Positions 1 through 7,860 of a DNA stretch of 33,009 nucleotides are shown here, piece by piece. The stretch comes from an uncultured Muribaculaceae bacterium (lineage in GTDB: Bacteria; Bacteroidota; Bacteroidia; Bacteroidales; Muribaculaceae). The notes under the pieces are model-generated. The model saw nothing but the letters and a program-made list of their open reading frames with translations, was not told where the DNA came from and made no database searches. Location: assembly GCA_934590135.1 (NCBI GenBank), contig CAKTOT010000015.1:1-33009 (forward strand), written 5' to 3'. The translations under genes were made by a program, and so were the position numbers. The first letter of the stretch is position 1. Every line of letters starts with the position of its first letter.

Positions 1-534
1 GACACGGACAACGGCATAGGATGGTGGGCCACGGATCGCAACAGCCTTGACAGCGACAGCATCACCGTGTACACATATCTCACCAACGCCACGCGCCACA
101 ACCTCGACCCCGAGTGCGAAGACCTGGCCGACCGCGCCTTCGTCACCGATATAGCCGCCACACGAGATGCCTCCACGGACGCCGCTGCCATCCGAGAGCA
201 AATCAAGGCACGTGCCGCCGCCATAGACGCCGGCACAAAGGACACACGCACGACCGATGCGTTGCCCTACCCCTTCGCCATCGAAGGGCGAGCCGTATAC
301 TACCGGCTCAGTGACTTCCGCAGCCCCGAGGCCCGCGAATTGATGTCGCAATACCTTCAGCAGTACAACCTTGACCAGGCTTATCGCCGACAGCTCGACC
401 ATCTACGACAGCGCTACGCCGACGGCGACCGCAACGTTGCAGCCGAGATACGCGCCCTCGAAAGCTCCGTAGCCAAAGCCTTACCCACCCTGCGCCGCCT
501 GCGCAATGCCGTCATCCGCGCCGAACTTCACTAA
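1..534 (+). CDS. Hypothetical protein, 3' part only
   Basis: The frame is open from the first base of the window to a TAA at 532-534, giving at least 177 residues; the true start lies upstream of the window. I do not recognise the family. The visible part is hydrophilic, rich in Ala, Arg and Asp, and has no membrane segment or Cys motif. Its last 80 residues look largely helical, with many Arg, Leu and Gln (RQLDHLRQRYADGD, then a second helix-like stretch ending in RAELH), which would suit a coiled-coil or helical-bundle end. Codon use resembles the neighbouring core genes, so it is probably a real resident gene. It is followed by a decayed gene on the other strand, and I see no clear terminator. 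Confidence 0.7.
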   Translation, partial: DTDNGIGWWATDRNSLDSDSITVYTYLTNATRHNLDPECEDLADRAFVTDIAATRDASTDAAAIREQIKARAAAIDAGTKDTRTTDALPYPFAIEGRAVYYRLSDFRSPEARELMSQYLQQYNLDQAYRRQLDHLRQRYADGDRNVAAEIRALESSVAKALPTLRRLRNAVIRAELH

Positions 535-560
535 CCAAGCCCCTGCCTGCTATAGTCTCA

Positions 561-855
561 TCAGCATTTAGGGATTTCTTCATACAGTACAAGGCCCTTA
601 CCGGTCAGCAAATACCGCTGCCGAGGATGCCGTGGCGTACCGGGGAACTTCATTTGCACCAAATCGGCACGAATTGCCGGAGCAAGAGAGTACTCCACGA
701 AATTCTTCCGGTCTTTAAGCCCGATGATTGCCACCATTTCCCTCACGCTTTTCGCCTTTCCCGATTGCGGCCACCAATCTCCTCACGCCGTCCGAAACAG
801 ATATCGCGCAATCGTCCTTACTTGTGGGGGTGTCTTCACAAAAGCATAAGGATAT
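561..855 (-). pseudogene. Remnant of a Fic/AAA_4 ATP-binding family protein (C-terminal winged-helix part)
   Basis: The minus strand encodes the end of the winged-helix domain found at the C-terminus of Fic-family and AlbA_2/AAA_4 ATP-binding proteins. The recognisable blocks are VRRLVAAIGKGE, then GLKDRKNF, then PGTPRHPRQRYLLTGKG, ending at a TGA at 561-563. The first block is in one frame (codons in phase with 784-786) and the rest in another (phase of 744-746), so a frameshift lies near 747-760. The downstream frame meets a stop at 783-785 and the upstream frame a TAG at 856-858. No N-terminal ATPase or Fic core is visible. It is therefore a broken fragment, probably the residue of a lost accessory gene. 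The family assignment is from memory of the conserved pattern. Confidence 0.6.
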
Positions 856-1046
856 CTAGTGTGGATTTTCAACTATTCGCACATCAATCTGAATGCCATT
901 CGACTTCAAAGGCTCAAATTTGCCTCTATATAATACTTATAGCCATCAAAGTCTAATGATGCAAATACCGTCAGACATTATAACGCCCGATAAAATTATA
1001 GAATTTTACTTTCTAGTTATCTCCTCGTTTCATAACACAAAGACAA

Positions 1047-1099
1047 TAAGAAATTCGATAGAAAATGCAGATTTACTGTATTTTCTATCGAATTTCTTA
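1047..1099. repeat. Perfect 20-bp inverted repeat (long hairpin)
   Basis: The arms 1047-1066 and 1080-1099 are perfect reverse complements over 20 bases and are separated by 13 bases. The stem could extend four more pairs inward if one G-U pair is allowed, leaving a five-base loop. There is no run of T after either arm, so it is not a standard intrinsic terminator. Confidence 0.85.
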
Positions 1100-1100
1100 C

Positions 1101-1128
1101 TACGCAGAATGCGTCATCATTCTGCGTA
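1101..1128. repeat. Perfect 11-bp inverted repeat, adjacent to the previous one
   Basis: The arms TACGCAGAATG (1101-1111) and CATTCTGCGTA (1118-1128) are perfect complements around a six-base loop, only one base away from the 20-bp hairpin. It lies 90 bases downstream of the slyD stop on the minus strand. It may act as a 3' RNA-stabilising or terminating hairpin for the dnaE-trxA-slyD transcript, but it lacks a U tract. Confidence 0.8.
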
Positions 1129-1217
1129 AAGTACTATCAGGATGCGAGAAATTACGCAAATTACGCCGAAAACGACTGCTATGGGCAACGAAACCGATAC
1201 CCAAAGGCGTCTCGAAA

Positions 1218-1862
1218 TCAGCGGCAGGAGCCGCAGTCGCAGCTGCTGCCGGGGCCGCCATGACCTTCGTGGTCGCAATCGCAGCTATCGCCGCAGCCGC
1301 AATGGTCATCACCGCAGCCGCAGTCGTCGTGTCCGTGGTCACAGCCACAGCCGCAGCCGTGGTGTACCGGGTGGAGTTCCTCCTCGGTGGCGGGGCGCAC
1401 GGTGAGTACCTTGCCGCAGAAACGTACGTCACGGCCGGCCAGAGGGTGATTGAAGTCCATAGTGACTTTGTCGCCGCTGATATTGAGGACACGTCCCATA
1501 ATACGGTATCCTTCGGAGGTCATCATGGGTACGGCAGCGCCGACTTTGACTGTCTCGCTGTCAAATTTGCCGTCTACTACGAATATTTCGCGGTCGAGGT
1601 CTATGACTTTTTCTTTGTCGTAAGGGCCGAAGGCCTTGTCGCTGGATACCGTAACGTCAAAAGTCTCGCCGGCCTTCAAGCCGTCAAGAGCTTTCTCAAG
1701 TGGTTCAAGCACACCTTCGGTAACGCCGAAGATGATGCGTTCGGGGTCGGCTGCATCAGTCTGATGGACGGTCACTTGAGTGCCGTCGGGAGCTATCTCA
1801 TAGAGGTCGTATCCCAGCTCGACATACATACCGGGAGCGACTTTTACATTGTTGTCTTGCAT
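1218..1862 (-). CDS. slyD: FKBP-type peptidyl-prolyl isomerase, SlyD-like, with Cys/His metal-binding tail
   Basis: This is a 214-residue cytosolic proline isomerase and chaperone of the SlyD type. The FKBP core occupies about residues 1-75 and 125-160, with the insert-in-flap chaperone domain between them. The family blocks GYDLYE, FGVTEGVLEPLEKAL, LKAGETFDV and FNHPLAGRDVRF are visible. From about residue 166 the protein becomes a metal-binding tail with 12 Cys and 8 His in roughly 48 residues (HHGCGCGC, DDCGCGDDHCGCG and similar). Such tails bind nickel and other metals in E. coli SlyD. The length slightly exceeds the usual 190-200 because of this tail. It follows trxA by 36 bases in the same direction, and dnaE-trxA-slyD may share a transcript. 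The ATG at 1862 places the first strand of the FKBP fold directly after the start. Confidence 0.93.
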   Translation of the reverse strand: MQDNNVKVAPGMYVELGYDLYEIAPDGTQVTVHQTDAADPERIIFGVTEGVLEPLEKALDGLKAGETFDVTVSSDKAFGPYDKEKVIDLDREIFVVDGKFDSETVKVGAAVPMMTSEGYRIMGRVLNISGDKVTMDFNHPLAGRDVRFCGKVLTVRPATEEELHPVHHGCGCGCDHGHDDCGCGDDHCGCGDSCDCDHEGHGGPGSSCDCGSCR

Positions 1863-1898
1863 TGTGTGTATCTGTTGATTTTAGATGATTTATGGATA

Positions 1899-2222
1899 TC
1901 AGAGAGCCAGAAGCTCCTCGATTTTTTCGACAAGCGTCTCACGTGATTGCGAACCGGCAAGACGTATAGGCGTTTTCTTGCCGTCCTTGAAGAAGAGTAT
2001 TGTCGGAAGCGACATTATGCGGTTCTCGGCGGCGAAATCATTCTCGTCGTCAAGGTTGTAGCTGCCTATCACTACCCGACCTTCGTATTCCTCTGCAAGT
2101 TGGTCAATGAGCGGGGCCATAGCGCGGCAAGGTCCGCACCACGTTGCCCAGAAATCTACCATCACGGGGCTTCCCGAGGCGATGACTTCTTGGATGTTTT
2201 GGTCTGTAAATGTGGTTGCCAT
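1899..2222 (-). CDS. trxA: Thioredoxin
   Basis: This is a 107-residue cytosolic thioredoxin, the usual full length. The redox active site WCGPC is at residues 28-32 after the DFWA strand, and the cis-proline loop SLPT is at 71-74. A Gly-containing C-terminal region (LAGSQSRETL) completes the fold. There is no signal peptide, so it should reduce cytoplasmic disulfides such as those of ribonucleotide reductase and methionine sulfoxide reductase. It begins 44 bases after the dnaE stop and ends 36 bases before slyD. Its neighbours suggest a small replication and folding operon; the short gaps do not show a separate strong promoter. Confidence 0.96.
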   Translation of the reverse strand: MATTFTDQNIQEVIASGSPVMVDFWATWCGPCRAMAPLIDQLAEEYEGRVVIGSYNLDDENDFAAENRIMSLPTILFFKDGKKTPIRLAGSQSRETLVEKIEELLAL

Positions 2223-2266
2223 AATGCTTTATTATATGTTTTAAGTATTTGTGTTTCGAATATCCG

Positions 2267-5200
2267 TCATACGTGGTTAACCTCAAAATCGATATTGGCA
2301 TCCTTGAGGTCATTGAACAATTTGCGGTCGAGGCGCAACCGGCGCGATGATGAGAGTGATGTGCCTCGACCTGTCGCCGGGTCATAGAGGTAGAGGCGGA
2401 GGCTTCCCGTATTTTCGTGTTCGCCGGGTTTGGCCAAGCGAGTGGACAGTAGCGCCGAAAGCGCGTTCTCGGCTTCTTCGGGTGTCACCTTGATGGTGAT
2501 GCCGCTGACAAGCTTGCCCTTTACTTCGGAGAGAAGCTGCATCGCCCCTACTTCGAATTCGACATCGCCCTTGATGCGACGTGCAAAGCCGCCGCGTATC
2601 AGTATCGGCGTACCGGGCTTTCCGAAGTTGCCGAATTCGATGTGTTTCTTTCCAAAGAGGCGTAGCTCGGTGCTGCCGCTATAGTCCTCAATTTTCATGA
2701 CAGTGTAAGGATTGCCGTTTTTGGATATGCGGACATCGCCCGCTATGACAATTCCGGCAAAGGACACCTCGGCACCCTCCGTAGGCACCATTTCTCCAAA
2801 TTCCTTTATCGAGCAGTTGGTACCATAGACCACTTCCATATAGTATGGATCCAGAGGATGGGCGGACAGATACATACCCACGAGGTCTTTTTCTTTTTCG
2901 AGACGCAGCACATCCGGCCATTGCATTGCAGGCTTGATTTGGGGACGTGCCTGTCGAGCAAATTCCAAACTTTCATCGCCGCCAAAGTCAAAGAGTGAGC
3001 CTTGACAGTCGTTGTTGTTGGCTTGATACTTCTGGCCATAGCGTATGAGGATATCGGCCAATGTATCACCGCGAGGATTGGCCTCGAAGAAGTCTTCACG
3101 CTTGACGTCCTGCGAGAAGCAGTCAAAGGCTCCGGCCAATGCAAGATTCTCGAAGGTGCGGCGGTTGAGCGTCCCGGCGGGCACACGCTCCACAAAATCA
3201 TAAATATTCTCGAAAGGTTTGTCGCCACGCGCCTTGAGTATGCCTTCGACCACGCCCTCGCCCACGCCTTTGATGGCGCTTAGTCCAAAGCGTATGTCGC
3301 CCTTGGCATTGACACCGAAGCGGCTGTATGATTCATTGACATCGGGTCCGAGAACCTGTATACGCATATTTTTGCACTCGTCCATAAATCCGGAGAGTTT
3401 GGTGATGTCGTTAAGGTTTCGCGACAGCACCGCGGCCATATACTCGCTGGGATAGTTAGCTTTAAGATATGCCGTCTGATAAGCCACCCAACTGTAGCAC
3501 GTGGCGTGGCTCTTATTGAAGGCATACGATGCGAATGCCTCCCAGTCTTTCCAGATTTTTTCAAGGACCTTTGGGTCGTGTCCGCGCTCTTGCCCTCCGG
3601 ACATAAATTTGCCCTTGAGGTGGTTCATCTTATCGATGAGTTTCTTACCCATAGCCTTACGCAGGGTATCGCTCTCGCCGCGCGTGAATCCCGCCAACAG
3701 TCGCGACAGAAGCATGACTTGCTCCTGATATACAGTGACGCCGTATGTGTCCTTGAGATACGTTTCCATCTCCGGGATGGCGTACTCTATGGGCGACTCG
3801 CCATGTTTGCGTTTGATAAAGTCGGGGATATACTGCATAGGCCCCGGGCGATACAAGGCGTTCATGGCTATGAGGTCTTCGAATGTCGAAGGTTGCAATT
3901 CGCGCAGATATTTTTGCATACCGGCCGACTCGAATTGGAATGTACCGATGGTGCGCCCTTCGCAATACAATTTGTATGTCTTGGGGTCGTCTATGGGTAT
4001 ATTGTCCAAATCGATGTCTACACCATGCGTCTGCTTGATATTGGCCACGGCCTCCTTGAGTATTGACAGAGTCTTAAGACCGAGGAAGTCCATCTTGATA
4101 AGTCCGGTTTCCTCGATGACGCGGCCCTCATACTGGGTAACCAGTAACTTGCCTTCTTCCTTATCATTGGCCGTAGATACCGGCACCCAATCGGTGATGT
4201 CATCACGACAAATGATAACGCCGCAGGCATGCACGCCCGTATTACGGACATTACCTTCAAGGGCGCGAGCGTAGTTGAGCGTCTCGCGCACAAGCGGATT
4301 GGAAGATGTGATTTCGGGCTTGAATTCGGGTACATAGTCGTAGCAATTGCTCAGCGTGGGCTTCAGTTCCTTGCCGTTGCGCTCGGGCATATGCTTGGGT
4401 ATAAGCTTGGTCAGTCGGTTGCTCTCGCTCAGCGGCAACTGCTCGACACGCGCTACATCCTTGATGGCCATCTTGGCGGCCATGGTGCTGTAGGTGATGA
4501 TATGTGCCACCTTTTCCTCGCCGTATTTCTGTGTTACATAGCGCAATACATCTGCACGACCGTCATCATCGAAGTCGATGTCAATATCGGGCAGTGAGAT
4601 ACGGTCCGGATTGAGGAAACGCTCGAACAGCAAGTCATACTTGATGGGGTCAATTTGCGTGATACCCAGACAGTAAGCCACGCATGACCCGGCCGCCGAA
4701 CCACGTCCGGGGCCGACACTGACGCCCAATTGATTGCGGGCGGCATTGATAAAGTCCTGCACTATAAGGAAGTAGCCCGGAAAACCCATGGTCTTCATAA
4801 TGTGCAGCTCGAATTTTATGCGTTCCTTAAGCTCGGGGCTCAGCGGCGACCCGTAACGGCGCTCGGCGCCTTCGTAAGCGAGTTTGGCCAAATAATCCGC
4901 TTCGAACTTTATGCGGTATAGTTTTTCGTAACCACCCAACTTCTTGATTTTTTTCTCAGCTTCCTCCTGCGACAGCACTACATTGCCGTTTTCGTCGCGC
5001 GTAAACTCATCGAACAGTTCCTGTTCGGTGATACGTTGACGATACTCGGCCTCGGTTCCGAAGCTCTCCGGGATAGCGAAGTTGGGCATAATCGGCGGAT
5101 GATCAATCGTATACGTCTCCACCTTATCCAGAATAGCAGACGGAGTCTCAAGTGCCTCGGGAATATCGGCAAACAACGCCTGCATCTCGGCCGAAGTCTT

Positions 5201-6067
5201 GAGCCATTCCTGTTTAGTGTAGTGCATACGGTCCTGATCTGTCACGAACTTGTTGGTCGACAAGCATATCAGGCGGTCATGGGCTTCGGCATCGTCCTCA
5301 TTGACAAAATGGACGTCGTTGGTGGCGATGATTTTTACATTATACTTACGAGCCAGTGCTATGAGTTTGGGCTCGATTTGGCGTTGTTTTTCGTAAGTAT
5401 CATGGGCGGCATTGACCACTGTGGCCTTATGTCGTTGCAACTCGATGTAATAGTCATCTCCCATCAGGTTTTTCCACCATGCCACGGCAGCATCAGCTTC
5501 TTCGTCGCGTCCCTGCATAAGCAGCTGCGGAATCTCGCCGCCCAGGCAGGCCGAGGCTATAATCAGACCTTCGTGATGTTTCTCTATTTCGTGCTTGTCC
5601 GTACGCGGATGCATATAGAATCCTTCGGTCCAAGCCTGCGACACAAGCTTAATAAGGTTGTGGTAGCCGGTAGCGTTTTTGGCCAGCACAATGAGGTGGC
5701 GTCCTATGTCGCGCTTGTCCACATGGGTGTGCAGGTCTTCCTGCGCCACGTACATCTCACATCCGAATATAGGCTTGAAGGCATGCTCCTTGGCATGTTT
5801 CAAAGCGGCTTCGGCATCGGCCACGGCCTTTTCGTCACCGCTTTCGCGTGCTGCATCGAGTGCCCCCTTGGCCTTATCGAGCACCTTACCATTCTTCTTG
5901 TTGACATAATTGAAGAATTCCTTGATGCCGTACATATTGCCGTGATCGGTGAGTGCGATGCCGGGCATACCGTCATTCATCGCCTTGTCGACAAGCGCCG
6001 ATACCGGCGCCTGCCCGTCAAGCAATGAATACTGGCTGTGCACATGAAGGTGTACGAATGGAGGCAT
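2267..6067 (-). CDS. dnaE: DNA polymerase III subunit alpha
   Basis: This is a 1266-residue replicative polymerase catalytic subunit, within the usual size for Bacteroidota DnaE and longer than the 1160 residues of E. coli. The PHP domain opens the protein (HLHVHSQYSLLDG at about 6-18, LTDHGNMYG near 40). The polymerase catalytic aspartates lie in PDIDIDFDD at about residue 494-502, and the third in KMDFLGLKTL near 658. The helix-hairpin-helix region (GVGEGVVEGIL) and the OB-fold (VSFAGIVIAGDV through ELRLFGKKH) follow towards the C-terminus. There is no N-terminal or internal DEDD exonuclease insert, so proofreading would depend on the PHP site or a separate subunit. The ATG at 6067 starts just before the first PHP strand. 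A promoter lies at 6179-6209. Confidence 0.98.
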   Translation of the reverse strand: MPPFVHLHVHSQYSLLDGQAPVSALVDKAMNDGMPGIALTDHGNMYGIKEFFNYVNKKNGKVLDKAKGALDAARESGDEKAVADAEAALKHAKEHAFKPIFGCEMYVAQEDLHTHVDKRDIGRHLIVLAKNATGYHNLIKLVSQAWTEGFYMHPRTDKHEIEKHHEGLIIASACLGGEIPQLLMQGRDEEADAAVAWWKNLMGDDYYIELQRHKATVVNAAHDTYEKQRQIEPKLIALARKYNVKIIATNDVHFVNEDDAEAHDRLICLSTNKFVTDQDRMHYTKQEWLKTSAEMQALFADIPEALETPSAILDKVETYTIDHPPIMPNFAIPESFGTEAEYRQRITEQELFDEFTRDENGNVVLSQEEAEKKIKKLGGYEKLYRIKFEADYLAKLAYEGAERRYGSPLSPELKERIKFELHIMKTMGFPGYFLIVQDFINAARNQLGVSVGPGRGSAAGSCVAYCLGITQIDPIKYDLLFERFLNPDRISLPDIDIDFDDDGRADVLRYVTQKYGEEKVAHIITYSTMAAKMAIKDVARVEQLPLSESNRLTKLIPKHMPERNGKELKPTLSNCYDYVPEFKPEITSSNPLVRETLNYARALEGNVRNTGVHACGVIICRDDITDWVPVSTANDKEEGKLLVTQYEGRVIEETGLIKMDFLGLKTLSILKEAVANIKQTHGVDIDLDNIPIDDPKTYKLYCEGRTIGTFQFESAGMQKYLRELQPSTFEDLIAMNALYRPGPMQYIPDFIKRKHGESPIEYAIPEMETYLKDTYGVTVYQEQVMLLSRLLAGFTRGESDTLRKAMGKKLIDKMNHLKGKFMSGGQERGHDPKVLEKIWKDWEAFASYAFNKSHATCYSWVAYQTAYLKANYPSEYMAAVLSRNLNDITKLSGFMDECKNMRIQVLGPDVNESYSRFGVNAKGDIRFGLSAIKGVGEGVVEGILKARGDKPFENIYDFVERVPAGTLNRRTFENLALAGAFDCFSQDVKREDFFEANPRGDTLADILIRYGQKYQANNNDCQGSLFDFGGDESLEFARQARPQIKPAMQWPDVLRLEKEKDLVGMYLSAHPLDPYYMEVVYGTNCSIKEFGEMVPTEGAEVSFAGIVIAGDVRISKNGNPYTVMKIEDYSGSTELRLFGKKHIEFGNFGKPGTPILIRGGFARRIKGDVEFEVGAMQLLSEVKGKLVSGITIKVTPEEAENALSALLSTRLAKPGEHENTGSLRLYLYDPATGRGTSLSSSRRLRLDRKLFNDLKDANIDFEVNHV

Positions 6068-6178
6068 ATTGTCAGTTGTTTGTGTCGTTGGAAATATACA
6101 TTATCTAAGCAGCTCTTGTCAGGCAATCGTCGACATATTCTTGCCGAGTCGGGTAAGCCCGTCCAAGCATTTCGAAGG

Positions 6179-6209
6179 CAAAAATAAGCATATTTTTCGG
6201 CTTCTGCAA
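6179..6209 (-). promoter_or_regulatory. Promoter for dnaE (Bacteroidota -33/-7 type)
   Basis: On the minus strand TTG (6207-6209) is followed after exactly 20 bases by TATTTTTG (6179-6186), matching the Bacteroidota consensus TTG-N19/21-TAnnTTTG. Transcription would start near 6172, giving a leader of about 105 bases. A second -7-like box, TAACTTTG, lies upstream at 6268-6275 without a good -33 partner. Confidence 0.65.
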
Positions 6210-6389
6210 CCCCATAAACCATCATCATTACAGCAAAGCGGTAAGTACTACCACCATACTATTTTTGCAAAGTTATCAACATCTCTCATAAGCCGTATTC
6301 GGCATCTACGCAAGCGACGCCACATCATCGTGACTTATGCATCTTTCTCGTCCGAAGCGGCGCCACATGGCTATGCCGCAGGCACGAAC

Positions 6390-6421
6390 TTTGTCGCCCA
6401 CGTATTTTTTGCGTACCTTTG
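6390..6421 (+). promoter_or_regulatory. Promoter for the sufT-lpxH pair
   Basis: TTTG (6390-6393), a 20-base spacer and TACCTTTG (6414-6421) fit the Bacteroidota consensus fully. The expected start near 6427 leaves a leader of about 20 bases before the ATG at 6447. Confidence 0.75.
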
Positions 6422-6446
6422 CAGAAAATAGCGCTAATAAAAGATT

Positions 6447-6767
6447 ATGACCGAAGACAAACGCATAGAAATACAGCAGGAGGCGGTGCGTATGCTGCGC
6501 ACCGTATTCGACCCGGAAATACCTGTGGACGTCTATTCCTTAGGGCTTATCTACCGCATAGACGTAGATGATGACGCCAACCTCGAAGTGGATATGACAC
6601 TGACCGCGCCCAACTGCCCGGCCGCCGACTTCCTCGTGGAAGATGCACGCCAAAAACTAGAGAGCATCGAGGGCGTCAAAAGCGTGAAAGTCAATATCGT
6701 CTTCGAGCCCGAGTGGAATCGCGATATGATGAGCGAGGAAGCCAAACTCGAATTGGGCTTTCTTTAA
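6447..6767 (+). CDS. sufT: DUF59/MIP18 family Fe-S cluster assembly protein (SufT-like)
   Basis: This is a 106-residue single-domain DUF59 protein. The family hallmarks are DPEIPVDVYSLGLIY at residues 22-36 and MTLTAPNCP at 50-58, with the conserved Cys57. Proteins of this family help deliver or mature Fe-S clusters, alone (SufT) or fused to Mrp-type ATPases. There are no membrane segments. The gene starts a short plus-strand transcript and the phosphatase gene begins 21 bases after its stop. No other suf gene is in the window. The symbol is used in the family sense; a PaaD-like role is unlikely without paa genes. Confidence 0.85.
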   Translation: MTEDKRIEIQQEAVRMLRTVFDPEIPVDVYSLGLIYRIDVDDDANLEVDMTLTAPNCPAADFLVEDARQKLESIEGVKSVKVNIVFEPEWNRDMMSEEAKLELGFL

Positions 6768-6788
6768 CCCTCAGGTACTACGCGAGAT

Positions 6789-7574
6789 ATGCCTACACCC
6801 CAAGACACAACACCGATGCGCGACAAGACATATTTTGTCAGCGATATGCACCTGGGCGCCGTATACATCGCCGATGCCCGCGAGCATGAAGCCCGAGTGG
6901 TACGCATGTTACAGTCCTTTGAAAAGGATTGTAAGACACTGTACCTGCTTGGCGACATCCTCGACTATTGGTTTGAGTACCGCACCGTAGTACCGCGCGG
7001 ATTCATCCGCTTTTTCGGCCAACTGGCACGCATGTCTGATATGGGTATCAAAATCGTATGGTTTATAGGCAATCACGACATCTGGCTCTTTGACTACCTC
7101 CGCGACCAGATAGGCATGGAGGTCATTGACGGAAACGTGGTACGAGACATCGACGGCAAGAAGTTCTTCCTGGGGCATGGCGATGCGCTGTACGGCGACA
7201 GCCGCAGTTTTCGCATACTTCGCGCCTTCTTCCGCAACCGTCTTTGTCAAAAACTGTATGCGGGGATACACCCGCGCTGGACTATCCCGTTTGCACATCG
7301 ATGGTCAAGCCACAGCCGAGGCGACAATCCAATGTCACACCCTGACGTTCCCAATCCCGAAAAAGAGCGCTTCATCATCTTTGCTCGCGAATACCATGCA
7401 GAGCATCCGGACATAGACTTTTTTGTCCTCGGACACCGACATATTGCGCTTGATTATCCTTTAGACGCGACGTCACGAGTGGTCATTCTCGGCGACTGCT
7501 TTTCGCAGTTTACCTACGCCGTTTATGATGTCGACGGGCTTCGGTTGTTACATTTTACAGACGGCAAAAGTTAA
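6789..7574 (+). CDS. lpxH: UDP-2,3-diacylglucosamine diphosphatase (LpxH-like metallophosphatase)
   Basis: This is a 261-residue calcineurin-like phosphoesterase of the LpxH type, which cleaves UDP-2,3-diacylglucosamine to lipid X in lipid A synthesis at the inner face of the membrane. The metal ligands are visible in order: SDMHLG (Asp19, His21), GDILDYWFEY (Asp56), GNHD (94-97), GHGD (129-132) and a late LGHRH near 215. GDxxDxWFE and the helical insert with basic residues (FRNRLCQKLYAG) separate LpxH from general phosphatases. Bacteroidota lack many standard cues for start choice: the ATG at 6789 gives nine extra residues, while the ATG at 6816 would begin just before the first strand (MRDKTYFVSD) and is an equally plausible start. 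It sits 21 bases after the sufT-like gene. Confidence 0.88.
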   Translation: MPTPQDTTPMRDKTYFVSDMHLGAVYIADAREHEARVVRMLQSFEKDCKTLYLLGDILDYWFEYRTVVPRGFIRFFGQLARMSDMGIKIVWFIGNHDIWLFDYLRDQIGMEVIDGNVVRDIDGKKFFLGHGDALYGDSRSFRILRAFFRNRLCQKLYAGIHPRWTIPFAHRWSSHSRGDNPMSHPDVPNPEKERFIIFAREYHAEHPDIDFFVLGHRHIALDYPLDATSRVVILGDCFSQFTYAVYDVDGLRLLHFTDGKS

Positions 7575-7695
7575 TATTAACGAATTTTAACTTTCATCCA
7601 ATCCTTGCTTTTGCTCGCCATTTCATCTATATCAGCTTGTTTACAAACATTTTACATCGCAAGAGATTAACGAAGGCGGGGCATCCACTCCGAAA

Positions 7696-7713
7696 ATATG
7701 TTGTAAAACATAT
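7696..7713. promoter_or_regulatory. Inverted repeat upstream of the small-RNA promoter, possible operator
   Basis: ATATGTT (7696-7702), four bases, then AACATAT (7707-7713) form a perfect 7-bp inverted repeat. It ends seven bases upstream of the -33 element at 7721, a position suited to an activator. The regulator role is inferred from position only. Confidence 0.4.
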
Positions 7714-7720
7714 AAATATA

Positions 7721-7752
7721 TTTGGTGCGCTGAACAAGCCTTTATAACTTTG
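7721..7752 (+). promoter_or_regulatory. Promoter of a small RNA
   Basis: TTTG (7721-7724), exactly 20 bases, and TAACTTTG (7745-7752) form a full-consensus Bacteroidota promoter. No protein-coding start follows within the transcript, which ends at the terminator at 7818-7846. Confidence 0.75.
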
Positions 7753-7757
7753 TCATC

Positions 7758-7846
7758 GCAAAACCTAACAATCTTTTTTACCTTAGAAATTGTACCTATT
7801 GGAAACCAATAAAGACAGGGACTCCGCGAGGAGTCCCTCTTTTTTT
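7758..7846 (+). ncRNA. Candidate small non-coding RNA, about 89 nt
   Basis: A consensus promoter at 7721-7752 predicts a start near 7758, and an intrinsic terminator ends at about 7846. The interval has no plausible reading frame and contains no ATG. It carries a T-rich segment (about 7772-7779), a small hairpin ATTGG-aaa-CCAAT just before the terminator, and the terminator stem itself. I do not recognise the family: it is not a tRNA, and it lacks the signatures of SRP RNA, tmRNA or RNase P. The 5' end is inferred from the promoter and could shift by a few bases. Confidence 0.55.
7818..7846 (+). terminator. Intrinsic terminator
   Basis: GGGACTCC (7818-7825), loop gcga, and GGAGTCCC (7830-7837) form a perfect 8-bp GC-rich stem. 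A TCTTTTTTT tract follows. On the plus strand this is a textbook Rho-independent terminator. Confidence 0.9.
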
Positions 7847-7860
7847 GCGCATATTCTTGC

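Larger units (their letters stand above)
856..1217. other. AT-rich intergenic island, no intact gene
   Basis: About 360 bases lie between the Fic-type remnant and the end of slyD. From roughly 830 to 1130 they are clearly more AT-rich than the flanking genes. On the minus strand, short protein-like stretches in two frames (DFDGYKYYI, then EPLKSNGIQIDVRIVENP ending at the TAG at 856-858) hint at a second decayed gene, but this is weak. The only firm structures are the two perfect inverted repeats at 1047-1099 and 1101-1128. Confidence 0.5.

Noticed and set aside
1065..1946. Long plus-strand frame opposite slyD (293 codons)
   Set aside because: It is the antisense of the slyD coding sequence; its Ala/Val-rich and Arg/Ser-rich stretches mirror the Cys/His tail codons, and slyD has clear family motifs.
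5036..6028. Plus-strand frame of 330 codons opposite dnaE
   Set aside because: It lies inside the PHP-domain half of dnaE, and its translation shows no recognisable domain.
6069..6431. Plus-strand frame between dnaE and the sufT-like gene
   Set aside because: It spans both divergent promoters and has no protein-like pattern; its end overlaps the consensus promoter at 6390-6421.
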